The notes under the pieces were generated by a model. The model saw nothing but the letters and a program-made list of their open reading frames with translations. It was not told where the DNA came from and did no database searches. This document shows, one piece after another, positions 1 through 11,485 of a stretch of 64,000 nucleotides of DNA (position 1 is the first letter of the stretch; the number at the start of each line of letters is the position of its first letter). Both the position numbers and the translations under genes were made by a program. Source of the stretch: Parabacteroides goldsteinii (GTDB lineage Bacteria; Bacteroidota; Bacteroidia; Bacteroidales; Tannerellaceae); assembly GCF_015550595.1 (NCBI RefSeq), contig NZ_JADNBB010000016.1:1-64000 (forward strand), given 5' to 3'.

Positions 1-213
1 GCCATCCACAAAGAACGCTTTGCGTTCTCTGAAAGGCCTTCGGCGGGTGAGCGTCCGCGAAGGGGAAAGACGAAGCGTGAGGAGGCCGCGCTGTTTGAGC
101 GAAGCGAGTTCGCAGACGACAGCGTAGTCTTTCACCATAGCAGCGAAGCCGGTGCAGCCTTGAACTTTTGGTTACTTTTCTTTCAAGAGAAAAGTAACAT
201 TCAATTCTGACAA
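1..213. repeat. Right half of a large GC-rich palindromic repeat, cut by the window edge
   Basis: Bases 11-213 are almost identical to 39172-39374 (constant offset 39161, only a couple of substitutions), so this is the right arm of the element seen complete at 38901-39367. It ends in a perfect 10-bp hairpin at 171-198 (GTTACTTTTC, 8-nt loop, GAAAAGTAAC). No convincing protein is encoded. It stops about 30 bp before the beta-galactosidase start codon, so it forms the upstream flank of that gene. Confidence 0.85.
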
Positions 214-230
214 ATAGTGAAACAAATTAA

Positions 231-3350
<3,120 letters not shown>

Positions 3351-3391
3351 GGGAAGAAATGAACTATTTATAGTATTTATTTAAGCGACAG

Positions 3392-3432
3392 ATAGTAACT
3401 GATTCCCCTCTTGAGAGGGGAAAGGTTACTAT
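3392..3432 (+). terminator. Two-step stem-loop after the beta-galactosidase gene
   Basis: Outer arms ATAGTAAC/GTTACTAT and inner arms TTCCCCTC/GAGGGGAA are both perfect, with a TTGA loop and a small internal bulge. It starts about 40 bp after the stop codon. There is no long T-tract, so it may be a 3' stabilising structure rather than a strong terminator. The 22-bp tandem repeat begins 8 bp later. Confidence 0.55.
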
Positions 3433-3440
3433 TGTCACTG

Positions 3441-3616
3441 ACTTCTTCATCTCACGACGCTGACCTCTTCATCTCGAAGAGCAAACTTCTTCATCTCACG
3501 AAACAGACTTCTTCAAGTGTCGAAAGATACTTCTTCATGTTCCGATGCAAACTTCTTCAAGTGTCGGAACTTACTTCTTTAAGTTTCGGAAATTATTTCT
3601 TCAAGTGTCGGAATTG
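3441..3616. repeat. Eight-unit degenerate tandem repeat, exact 22-bp period
   Basis: Eight consecutive 22-bp units start at 3441, 3463, 3485, 3507, 3529, 3551, 3573 and 3595. Each begins ACTTCTTCA or a one- to two-base variant, and the middle is TCTCACGA in early units and AGTGTCGG in later ones. A partial ninth unit follows at 3617. Because 22 is not a multiple of three it does not encode a peptide repeat. It lies between two convergent genes, after the stem-loop of one and before the terminator of the other. Confidence 0.9.
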
Positions 3617-3642
3617 ACTTCTTATCCTTAAATATAAGGCAT

Positions 3643-3672
3643 AAAAAATCCCCTCCGGAAACCCGGAGGGGG
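3643..3672 (-). terminator. Rho-independent terminator of the HU-like gene
   Basis: The arms CCCCTCCGG and CCGGAGGGG pair perfectly across a 4-nt loop. Read on the minus strand the stem is followed by a run of six T. It sits 27 bp after the stop codon of the HU-like gene. Confidence 0.85.
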
Positions 3673-3698
3673 ATCATTTGTCATTCGGAAAATAAAAA

Positions 3699-4148
3699 TC
3701 ATTCAATAACCGGACGGTCGTCTTCGCCTGAGCCACCACCAGCATTCGTTTTACCTTCAACCAGTTTGTCAATCCATACAAAGTCGACTTTCTGCATGGC
3801 AGCTTTTAATTCTTCTCCGGGCTGAAAATTAATATTTACACAATTAATATCCGTAGCCTTCAAATCTTCTTTCTTCACCTTTCCGCTACTATTAAGGGAA
3901 GGATAAAATGTACCCCAATCACCGAGTTTCACACTATGTCCGTCTGCCATCAAACGTTGGATTATTTTCCGAAGCTGACGGATAGACATCAACGCTTCCG
4001 ACGGATTCAGAGTCGTCTCGTCGGCAATAAGTTCAGCCACCTTCGTTTCCGGAACCAACCCGGTAGAGTTCTGAACGGCATACCATTTCTTCGGTGCGTC
4101 TTTATCCCTGGGATTAGCACGCTGGATTGCTTTGATTAATATAGCCAT
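3699..4148 (-). CDS. HU-like (histone-like) DNA-binding protein
   Basis: A 149-residue protein of the Bacteroidales HU-related family, longer than classical 90-residue HU. The HU fold spans about residues 10-125 and includes the RQLRKIIQRL helix and the LGDWGTFYP beta-arm region. The C-terminus is a Gly/Ser-rich acidic tail (GGGSGEDD) instead of a basic tail, as in many relatives. It probably binds and bends DNA in the nucleoid. The start MAILIK is the only sensible one. An AT-rich leader with a perfect 12-bp palindrome (AAGTTATAACTT, about 4163-4174) lies just upstream and could be an operator. It has its own terminator, so it is likely monocistronic. Confidence 0.88.
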   Translation of the reverse strand: MAILIKAIQRANPRDKDAPKKWYAVQNSTGLVPETKVAELIADETTLNPSEALMSIRQLRKIIQRLMADGHSVKLGDWGTFYPSLNSSGKVKKEDLKATDINCVNINFQPGEELKAAMQKVDFVWIDKLVEGKTNAGGGSGEDDRPVIE

Positions 4149-4263
4149 GATTTATAAATTTAAAGTTATAACTTAAAATACATCGTATTTCGAAATGAGA
4201 AGCCATTCTTGCATGACATTGGGATTAACATCATAAGAATGTATGCCATCAACAGAGATCAAA

Positions 4264-4701
4264 TCAATTTACTCCACTACCTAATTGATAAATGATAGTA
4301 ATTGTTGTATTCGAGGTAATCGGAGGAAGTGTATAAGTTCCGCCAGAGGTACCAAGCACATAAGTTACACGACCATTATCGACAAGAATTTGAACAACCG
4401 TCTGACTAGAATATGAATAGGTAGAAAACGATACAACTCCATTAGCCCCTACATCTGCAATTCCATCATGATTAAAATTATGCGTACCGGTATCATCTGT
4501 ATACGTGGCATCATAAAAAGGCCCTGCTACTGAGACATCTAATCCAGTTGTAGATATCTCTAAAAAATTCACTTTATAAGTCGTACTCGTCACACTGAGA
4601 TTATTACCAGCAATTGCCTCTGCCTTATTCTGCGGAGCAGCAAAACACATACCGCATACAAAGAAGGAAAGCAACAACATAACAACTTTTGTCTTTTTCA
4701 T
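4264..4701 (-). CDS. Small secreted protein of unknown function
   Basis: A 145-residue protein with a clear signal peptide (MKKTKVVMLLLSFFVCGMCFA). The mature part is rich in Thr, Ser, Gly and Val with alternating hydrophobic residues, suggesting a small all-beta domain. I recognise no family. It lies between the HU-like gene and SusC/SusD pair 1 on the same strand, but a stem-loop at 4780-4798 separates it from susD. Codon use is AT-rich like the neighbouring SusC/SusD pair. Real-gene confidence comes from the signal peptide and length; function is unknown. Confidence 0.7.
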   Translation of the reverse strand: MKKTKVVMLLLSFFVCGMCFAAPQNKAEAIAGNNLSVTSTTYKVNFLEISTTGLDVSVAGPFYDATYTDDTGTHNFNHDGIADVGANGVVSFSTYSYSSQTVVQILVDNGRVTYVLGTSGGTYTLPPITSNTTITIIYQLGSGVN

Positions 4702-4779
4702 AATGCTTAAATTTTAAATTATTACCAGATATATTTAGTTGAATACACAACATAAAATCAAAAGATATGAACCAAAGGC

Positions 4780-4798
4780 CCCCTCTTTCACAGAGGGG
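4780..4798 (-). terminator. Stem-loop after susD of pair 1
   Basis: CCCCTCT and AGAGGGG pair perfectly around a 5-nt loop, about 30 bp after the susD stop codon on the minus strand. The T-rich tail is weak, so it is a likely but not certain terminator. Confidence 0.5.
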
Positions 4799-4829
4799 AA
4801 CCTTCCCACACATCAATTATAGTTTTATG

Positions 4830-6854
4830 CTAGTAGCCTATGGCTCCCGATGAGGTTAACGGCCATCCCGGGTTTTGGTAAATCACAGAAGATCCCAAAT
4901 CGTTAGGGTCGCTAGATGTATATTTGAAATGATGCAGTGCAATCGGATCAAGATAGTGTGCTTCACACCATTTATATCCGTCCCACATAAGATTGTTGCC
5001 TTGACTGATGACCCTGTAAGGACGTAAATATTCGCCGCTGTTTGCAAGGTTGGAAACATTTGCATTCGGTTGCCCTTCAGGAATAAGCAAACTTTCACCT
5101 GTGGGCTTTTTATCCTTATCCAATTTGGGATATGCGTCTTTCAAATCTGATCCCCAAAGGTTTACGCCTTCCACCTGAAAACCATTAACTTGATCCAGGG
5201 CTCTCCAACGTCTCAGGTCCATCATACGCAGACCTTCTTCTATCATTTCGCAACGGCGTTCGCGGCGGATGCAATATAGTAACGCAGATACTTGTCTTCC
5301 TGCAGAGTATACACCCCAATCAGACTCCTTATCCAGTTTTGTGGCATTCAGTGTAATACGATAATCCGGTAAATTAGCCCTGTCACGAATGGCATTCCAA
5401 TAGGCTTCGGATTCAGCAGATATGCTGTTCCCTCCCTTTTCCATGCAATCAGCCTCGATATAGTTCAAATATGCTTCGGCAGCCCGGAAAATAGGTGAGC
5501 CTTCTACAGATCTTTGATCGCCGCTAGTATAGTAAGTATCAGCTGCCAGACCTTTGCGCAGGCCATAACCTGTAACAGCTCTTACTTCCGGGTTGTCAAT
5601 GATGGTAGGAGCATAAGGCCACGAAAGTCCATTATATTCTCCGGCTTCATTTGTTTGTTTGTCTAGATGTTCGTAAGGACGCATCATAAAGAGATTAAGG
5701 CGCGACTCCCTGTCGGTTTCTACATCTTTAACGGATTTGTCGCCTTTATACAAGGGAGAAGCGTAAATAGGCAAGCCGTCTCTACATAAGAATGTTTCCA
5801 CATATTGACGGGTGAATCCGGTGTTACCTCCGGTTAATATATAAGAAGTGGCACCATGTTTTACACCTAATGTGAAGCTATACCGTTTCCACAAAAGTAT
5901 TTCGGGAGCCGAATTCATATCTTCCAAAGCAAACTGTGCGAAATAAGGATTGCTCATGCCACGGTTAGTCGTATCTGACAGATTGACACCTGTTTTATCG
6001 GTATTTTGTGCCAACAATCCCTGGTCTGCAAGCTCTTTGGATGCCGCTTTACATTCCTTCAGGAAGAAAGCGATCTCATTATCCAGGTTTGCGCCTGTGT
6101 ATTCGCCACCGGGCCATCCGGGGCCACCGGGGACTAAAGCCGTACCTTTATGGTAGGTCAGCCAGCTTGCTTCAAACAAAGCGACTCTTGATTTGATCAA
6201 TAAGGCTACATTACGGGTAATCCTGTTTTTCCCTCCCGACGGAGCCGTATTACTCAAAAGCATCAGGGCAGAATCCAAATCATTGATGATGAAGTGTGCG
6301 ACTTCATTACGAGGACTGCGTTTACTGGCTTCTATTAATTCCCCTTCTTCATCTATTAATGTATTTTTGATAATGGGAAAATCCCCTAATTTTTGTAATT
6401 TGGAGAAATAATTCCATGCTCGCTGCAAGTATACTTCGCCAATGTAATGCCTGATGTTATTGTCGTCACCTTGTATGCTCTTGGAATTATAACGCGGCAT
6501 TACAGTCTCTATGAAATAGTTGGCATTTCTTATTTTCTTGAAATTCCATGGATCATCATCTTCTTTGATGGATTCAGGAACTTTCCATTGCCCTGGCAAC
6601 CATTTGTTGTCGTAACCTGATGTTGCCTGGTTATCAGTGTTATTATCATTGCCCCAGCTCCCGATAGTATATTTTTCTTCATGTGCAGGAAAGTCGTATC
6701 CCTTGATGGCATAAGATGCCAAGTCGGCTTCGGACCACAAATAATTATTGGGAGTAACTTTATCCAAGGGTTCAAGGTCTAAGAAATCATTGCATGAACT
6801 CAGACCGACCAATCCTCCTGCTAATATAAATAAGTATTTATTTAATGTTTTCAT
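4830..6854 (-). CDS. SusD/RagB family outer-membrane lipoprotein (pair 1)
   Basis: A 674-residue surface lipoprotein that captures glycan or other oligomers for its SusC partner. The signal peptide ends in a lipobox (GLSSCNDFLDLEP), placing the acylated cysteine near residue 21. SusD features follow: the TPR-like N-terminal half with QRAWNYFSKLQKLGDFP, and the C-terminal RagB part with IRRERRCEMIEEGLRMMDLRRW. It ends in the usual SusD C-terminal region. The gene starts 11 bp after the SusC stop, so the two are co-transcribed. No glycosidase is adjacent, so the ligand cannot be deduced. Confidence 0.94.
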   Translation of the reverse strand: MKTLNKYLFILAGGLVGLSSCNDFLDLEPLDKVTPNNYLWSEADLASYAIKGYDFPAHEEKYTIGSWGNDNNTDNQATSGYDNKWLPGQWKVPESIKEDDDPWNFKKIRNANYFIETVMPRYNSKSIQGDDNNIRHYIGEVYLQRAWNYFSKLQKLGDFPIIKNTLIDEEGELIEASKRSPRNEVAHFIINDLDSALMLLSNTAPSGGKNRITRNVALLIKSRVALFEASWLTYHKGTALVPGGPGWPGGEYTGANLDNEIAFFLKECKAASKELADQGLLAQNTDKTGVNLSDTTNRGMSNPYFAQFALEDMNSAPEILLWKRYSFTLGVKHGATSYILTGGNTGFTRQYVETFLCRDGLPIYASPLYKGDKSVKDVETDRESRLNLFMMRPYEHLDKQTNEAGEYNGLSWPYAPTIIDNPEVRAVTGYGLRKGLAADTYYTSGDQRSVEGSPIFRAAEAYLNYIEADCMEKGGNSISAESEAYWNAIRDRANLPDYRITLNATKLDKESDWGVYSAGRQVSALLYCIRRERRCEMIEEGLRMMDLRRWRALDQVNGFQVEGVNLWGSDLKDAYPKLDKDKKPTGESLLIPEGQPNANVSNLANSGEYLRPYRVISQGNNLMWDGYKWCEAHYLDPIALHHFKYTSSDPNDLGSSVIYQNPGWPLTSSGAIGY

Positions 6855-6865
6855 TTGCTATTCAA

Positions 6866-9800
6866 TTAAAAATTAACACTAAGTCCTGTTGAAAATGTCT
6901 GTGACAGCGGATGTGTCTTGGCTGTAGAAGTCCCGTCATTCCAGTCTGCTCCATATCCTGTACCCAAAGTTTCGGGGTCGAAAGCATCGGGTAGTGAAGT
7001 TATGGTAAACAGGTTCTCGGCAGAGAAGAATATTCTCAGATTAGAGATTCTGGCCTTCTGCGTATAACGTGCCGGGATGGTGTACCCTATTTGCAGGTTC
7101 TTCAGGCGACAGTAAGCGGCATTCTGTAGGTAGCGAGTCTGTTTCTGTTGGTTCTGTGCATTGAACAATGGCCTCGGCAAGTAGGCATCGTGATTTTCGC
7201 CCCAGAAGTCATCAGCGTCACGGTAAAAGTCCATCTGGCTTTTGAAAAAGCCGGATTGCCACCTGTTTCCGGTAGCACCGAACATCATGTTTCCATCTAT
7301 ATAATAGTCTCTTTTCAATACACCTTGCAGGAATACGCGTATATCAAAGCCTTTCCATGAGGCATCCAAGTCAAGGCCAAACTTGTAACGCGGCGTGTTG
7401 TTGCCAATAATCTTCAAGTCGCCCGGATTGTCTACGGTAGTTCCTTTGTGGATTGTTCCGTCTCCGTCCAGGTCTTTGTACATGATATCACCGGCAGCCC
7501 AATTCTTGCCGACTTCACTTTGTCCGCCATTGGGCAGGGAAGCCAGGTAATCCTGCATTTCCTGATCGCTCTTGGCAATTCCAATCGTTTCGAATCCCCA
7601 GATTTCACCCATATATTCTCCGGTTCTCCATGTAGAAAGCAATCCTTTTTCATTCGGATATTTTAAGACCTTCTGCCGGTCGTCCGAAAGAAGCACATGT
7701 ACTCCATATTGTACTGCGTCGATACGGTCTCTCCATGAAAGGTCGAGTTCGAAACCGGTAGATTGTAAGTCGGCATTATTTGTTTTAGGAACGTCGGCAC
7801 CTAATACAGCAGGTAAAGTGGGAGCTGGCCCTACCATATTTACAGTCTTTCTGTTGAACCAGTCAAAGCTCATGTTGAAACGATTATTAAACATCCCCAG
7901 GTCGAAACCGATATTCCATGAACGCATGGTTTCCCAACCCAAAAGCGCTGAAATCAATTCGGGTGAAGCGGCTGTGTTCTCAAATTTGCTATTGCTTAAC
8001 AGCCAGTGGCTTTTGCTATCATTAGCAACAAATGGCATTGTCTGGATATAGGGATAAAGCGCTTTGGTATTTTGGTTGCCAAGTTCACCCCATGAACCAC
8101 GTATCTTTAATGTGTTGATCGTGTTTTCCAGCGGTTCCATAAATTCCTCACGTGCCACGTTCCAGCCGGCCGATACTGAAGGGAACCAGTTCCAACGCTT
8201 GTCGGCGGCAAAGCGGGAGGTGCCGTCATAACGCATGTTGAACTCTACCAGGTAACGTTCTTTATAATCATAGTTCAATCGTCCGAAGAAACCGGCTGTT
8301 GCCCAATGATTTTTGTCACCTGCATCCTTATCAATTTCAATTTTATCAGGTCCTGTGGCCGTATTCAAATCGGGAACTTTCTCTGTGATGAGGTCTGTAC
8401 GGCTGGCACCCAGTTTACGCCATTTATTCAGTTCGGCCTGAAAACCCACCATGACCTTAAAATTATGGCCACCTTCCAGTGATTTCATAAAATCAGAATA
8501 AACGTTCGGATTAAAGAAATTTGTTCTTTCGGCATATTCTGCGACAGAATTAGTATCTTCAAAATATTCTGTTCCATCTACATAATATTTGGGAAGATGT
8601 AATACATCCTTGTGTTGGAATCCATCGACAGTCTTATAATTCAACTCTCCGAATACCTTCCATCCTTTAACGGGTTCCAGTACAACCTGGAATTGCTGGT
8701 ACAACCAATCAGTCTGACTGGCATCCTTGCCCTGGTAAAGTAACTGTGACAGCAACCCAACCTGAGCATAACCGTTCGGATCATACATAGGTTCGGAGGG
8801 AAAACGCTTGGCCATGTCGTGATAATACTGGTTGTTATCCATGGTGGACGGCTTGCTGTAATCCTTACGCATATATTTGGTGCTGTAATTCACGTGCAAC
8901 CATGGAAATAATTCTGCATTGATTTTGGCTGTTACTGTGTATCTTTTTAGTTTATCGGGATTAAAACTTATCAGACCCGTTTGGTCCATAAAATTACCAG
9001 AGAGGTAATACTGGAACTTTTCAGTACCTCCATTAATACTTAATGAATGTTCCTGTGAAAAAGCAGTGCCTCCGAAGAAAATATCATACCAGTCATTATT
9101 TGAGTTTCCCAGCCAGTTCCATGTCTTGCCGTCCGCATTGGCAAACGTTGTCTGCGTGCTGGGAATTTCTCCTTTTTGATAAGCGAGCATGAGTTCCAGA
9201 TTCTGAGCCGGGAAAAGAGGCCCCTCTTGAGTATTGCTGGCTGCCAGGTTCATGTATTGCGCATAGGTATATGAATCCGGTAATTGCGGCATGTTAATGG
9301 CATGGCTCCAACGGAAATTATCGTTATAACTGATGTTGACTTTACCTGCCTTACCTTTCTTGGTAGTGATCAAAACGACACCGAATGGCGCACGTGAACC
9401 GTAGATGGAGGAGGCGGCAGCATCTTTCAAAACGGAAATACTTTCAATGTCATTCGGATTCAAGACATTCATATCACCTTCCATGCCGTCAATCAACACT
9501 AATGGCGAGGCATTGGAACCATTGCCGATAGTACCGGCGCCGCGGATATTAATTTTCATGTCCTGACCAATTTCACCACCATTGCCATCAGAACCATAGC
9601 TGAAGTTCATACCCGGCACTAAGCCTTGTAAGGCCTGGGATACGTTTGTAACCGGACGGGAAGTAAGCTCTTTGGCATCGACGACAGATACAGATCCTGT
9701 CAAGTTCACTTTCTTTTGTGAACCGAAACCAACGACAACGACTTCATCCAAAGCTTGTGAGTCGTCTTCTAAAACGATATCCAATGATTGCTGATTAGTA

Positions 9801-10159
9801 ATCTTTACGTTTACATCTTTGTACCCGATAAACGAAACTTTCAGGGTAGCCCCTACCGATACTTTTAAAGAGAAATTGCCATCCACATCAGTTACTGTCC
9901 CGATACTGGTTCCAGCAACAGATACGTTGGCTCCAATCACCGTTTCACCTGTAGCATCTTTTACAACACCTTTAATGATACGTTCACTTTGTTGGCTGAC
10001 CGGCATACCGGCACTTTCTTTAATAGTAGGATTTAAGGCAATCGAACCTTTTCCTGTGTCCGCTTTTGATTGGGCGGCAGAGAATAAAAAAAGAAGGGCA
10101 AAGGCCACATTCCAGTTTTTCATTCCCCGGAAATTCTCTCTCTTCATGTTTAATGTCAT
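6866..10159 (-). CDS. SusC/RagA TonB-dependent outer-membrane transporter (pair 1)
   Basis: Up to 1097 residues. It imports the ligand held by the SusD partner across the outer membrane using TonB energy. A signal peptide (core MKNWNVAFALLFLF) is followed by a carboxypeptidase-regulatory-like domain (about 62-135, GVVKDATGETVIGANV), a TonB-box-like segment (LDEVVVVGFG, about 137-146), the plug (about 150-275, including SVLKDAAASSIYGSRAP) and a 22-strand barrel ending in GLSVNF. Three in-frame starts are possible (10159, 10147, 10123), and the signal peptide is intact from any of them. I see no clear TAnnTTTG element within 350 bp upstream. No FecR/sigma or hybrid two-component regulator is nearby. 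Confidence 0.94.
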   Translation of the reverse strand: MTLNMKRENFRGMKNWNVAFALLFLFSAAQSKADTGKGSIALNPTIKESAGMPVSQQSERIIKGVVKDATGETVIGANVSVAGTSIGTVTDVDGNFSLKVSVGATLKVSFIGYKDVNVKITNQQSLDIVLEDDSQALDEVVVVGFGSQKKVNLTGSVSVVDAKELTSRPVTNVSQALQGLVPGMNFSYGSDGNGGEIGQDMKINIRGAGTIGNGSNASPLVLIDGMEGDMNVLNPNDIESISVLKDAAASSIYGSRAPFGVVLITTKKGKAGKVNISYNDNFRWSHAINMPQLPDSYTYAQYMNLAASNTQEGPLFPAQNLELMLAYQKGEIPSTQTTFANADGKTWNWLGNSNNDWYDIFFGGTAFSQEHSLSINGGTEKFQYYLSGNFMDQTGLISFNPDKLKRYTVTAKINAELFPWLHVNYSTKYMRKDYSKPSTMDNNQYYHDMAKRFPSEPMYDPNGYAQVGLLSQLLYQGKDASQTDWLYQQFQVVLEPVKGWKVFGELNYKTVDGFQHKDVLHLPKYYVDGTEYFEDTNSVAEYAERTNFFNPNVYSDFMKSLEGGHNFKVMVGFQAELNKWRKLGASRTDLITEKVPDLNTATGPDKIEIDKDAGDKNHWATAGFFGRLNYDYKERYLVEFNMRYDGTSRFAADKRWNWFPSVSAGWNVAREEFMEPLENTINTLKIRGSWGELGNQNTKALYPYIQTMPFVANDSKSHWLLSNSKFENTAASPELISALLGWETMRSWNIGFDLGMFNNRFNMSFDWFNRKTVNMVGPAPTLPAVLGADVPKTNNADLQSTGFELDLSWRDRIDAVQYGVHVLLSDDRQKVLKYPNEKGLLSTWRTGEYMGEIWGFETIGIAKSDQEMQDYLASLPNGGQSEVGKNWAAGDIMYKDLDGDGTIHKGTTVDNPGDLKIIGNNTPRYKFGLDLDASWKGFDIRVFLQGVLKRDYYIDGNMMFGATGNRWQSGFFKSQMDFYRDADDFWGENHDAYLPRPLFNAQNQQKQTRYLQNAAYCRLKNLQIGYTIPARYTQKARISNLRIFFSAENLFTITSLPDAFDPETLGTGYGADWNDGTSTAKTHPLSQTFSTGLSVNF

Positions 10160-10433
10160 TTTTTCTTTAAGTTTTTTCCTGAATAATTCTTTATTAACTC
10201 TGATTAGATCTCAAGGGCGGTTATACCCTTTCATCGCTGTGTTCTCTTTTTTAAATCATAGGCAATTTTTTATTTATTTCACACAGCAAAAGAAGCTATA
10301 TAGCCACTATTCAATATCCAATATCGTATAAAGAATGTTCGTTTTTAAATAAATCTCTTACCGAACAAGCCATACAGCGTACCCAGGAATATTCAATGAC
10401 ATTTCTATGGTTAAATCGAAGCTACGTTAACAA
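10160..10433. other. AT-rich non-coding leader of SusC pair 1
   Basis: About 270 bp with no credible ORF. It contains short direct and inverted motifs (for example GTTCG/CGAAC around 10338-10371) but nothing I can name. It presumably holds the promoter and 5' leader of the susC gene. Confidence 0.5.
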
Positions 10434-10477
10434 ATAAAAAAACGCAGCCACGTTATAAAATAACATGACTGCGTTTG
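10434..10477 (-). terminator. Terminator of the bamD-rpoZ-DUF4293 cluster
   Basis: A stem of AACGCAG..CGTTAT against ATAAC..CTGCGTT with small internal mismatches has a run of T on its minus-strand 3' side. It lies about 37 bp after the DUF4293 stop codon. Confidence 0.8.
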
Positions 10478-10513
10478 ATGTATTTATGCCACCTTAAAGG
10501 TGATATCTCATAT

Positions 10514-10975
10514 TTATCTCAACCGGTCGAGCGAACGAACCAGTGCTTCATCGGCACCGATATTACGGATTGCCAAGTAATCGAGGATCAGGCAGATCAA
10601 AGGGAAAGAGAGAGCGATCTTTACACTCAGTACGGCACCGCTCAACTGGTCTTTCAATATCCATGCAAAAAAGGCAAACAAACCGTAGAAACCCAGCATC
10701 AATATCCCGTTGAAGATACAGAGGCGGATCTGAAGCATTCTTTTCTTAAACAAGAAGATCGTGATCAGGGACAGGATAGAGATCACCGCTGTCAGGGCGA
10801 AAAGCCCCCACGTAGGATAGATCAGTTCCGGTTGTTCTGCGATCGTACTGATACCGGTTGCATCGAAAGAGTAAAACTGGTCACCGGCCTGAAACATGGC
10901 TAGCGGTAGAAATAACGTAGCGACCATCAAGGCCACGATAATTAGCAAGTAAACTGTTTGTATTCTCTGTAACAT
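10514..10975 (-). CDS. DUF4293 family inner-membrane protein
   Basis: A 153-residue integral membrane protein with four predicted transmembrane helices (about residues 5-27, 55-76, 84-107 and 115-138) and a short cytoplasmic tail (ADEALVRSLDRLR). The opening MLQRIQTVYLL and overall pattern match the Bacteroidota-specific DUF4293 family, whose function is not known. It is the last gene downstream of bamD and rpoZ, separated from rpoZ by 150 bp of palindromic DNA. A strong terminator follows. Confidence 0.88.
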   Translation of the reverse strand: MLQRIQTVYLLIIVALMVATLFLPLAMFQAGDQFYSFDATGISTIAEQPELIYPTWGLFALTAVISILSLITIFLFKKRMLQIRLCIFNGILMLGFYGLFAFFAWILKDQLSGAVLSVKIALSFPLICLILDYLAIRNIGADEALVRSLDRLR

Positions 10976-10980
10976 AATTT

Positions 10981-11120
10981 TTAAAGTTGACAGTTGACAA
11001 TTGACAAGTAAAGACAGACAGTAATTAAGCTAATAAAAATGGACAATTGCATTTTTATTAATTACAATTGCCCATTATATTTGGAACATTTCACTGTCAA
11101 CCGTTACTTGTCAACCGTCA
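10981..11120. repeat. Imperfect palindromic element between rpoZ and DUF4293
   Basis: Outer arms rich in GTTGAC/GTCAAC units (left: AGTTGACAGTTGACAATTGA; right: its imperfect reverse complement around 11095-11120) enclose a central hairpin, AATGGACAATTG (11038-11049) against CAATTGCCCATT (11065-11076). Similar GGTGACAGGTGACAAGTGAC units occur near 44170. It lies inside a transcription unit, so it would be present in mRNA as a long stem. Confidence 0.7.
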
Positions 11121-11125
11121 ACTCG

Positions 11126-11458
11126 TTAAAAGTTATTCTTTTCCTTAGCAGGGTTCTTATAATAAACCTTACCTTCTTCATACTCCTGAGCGGCAATCAA
11201 TGTCGACTTCGGAAGCTTTTCATAATAACGTGAAATCTCGATCTGTTCTCTGTTTTCGAAAACTTCTTCCAGATTATCATTATAAGAAGCAAACTCCTGA
11301 AGCTTCTTTTCCAGATCCTGCTTCATTTCAACACTAATCTGGTTAGCCCGTTTACCAATGATCATAACTGTTTCATACACATTACCCGTGTCGGCCGATA
11401 ACTTCATCATGTCACGGGTAACCGTATTCGAAGGGGCGTTAGACTTTCTGTAATCCAT
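11126..11458 (-). CDS. rpoZ: DNA-directed RNA polymerase omega subunit, Bacteroidota type
   Basis: A 110-residue small RNA polymerase subunit that helps assemble and stabilise beta-prime. The family is recognised from its opening MDYRKSNAPSNTVTRDM and the central ETVMIIGKRANQIS, which corresponds to the omega/Rpb6 core. It lies 27 bp downstream of bamD on the same strand, the usual arrangement in Bacteroidales. Length is normal for the phylum, longer than needed for the core, with a charged C-terminal extension. Confidence 0.9.
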   Translation of the reverse strand: MDYRKSNAPSNTVTRDMMKLSADTGNVYETVMIIGKRANQISVEMKQDLEKKLQEFASYNDNLEEVFENREQIEISRYYEKLPKSTLIAAQEYEEGKVYYKNPAKEKNNF

Positions 11459-11485
11459 CTTTGCTTTATTGATTAAATAATATCG

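Noticed and set aside
3441-3616. CRISPR array
   Set aside because: Units are only 22 bp with no spacers, and units drift in sequence; no cas genes are present.
3411-3617. 68-codon frame through the 22-bp tandem repeat
   Set aside because: The period is not a multiple of three and the peptide shows no repeat; it is a by-product of the array.
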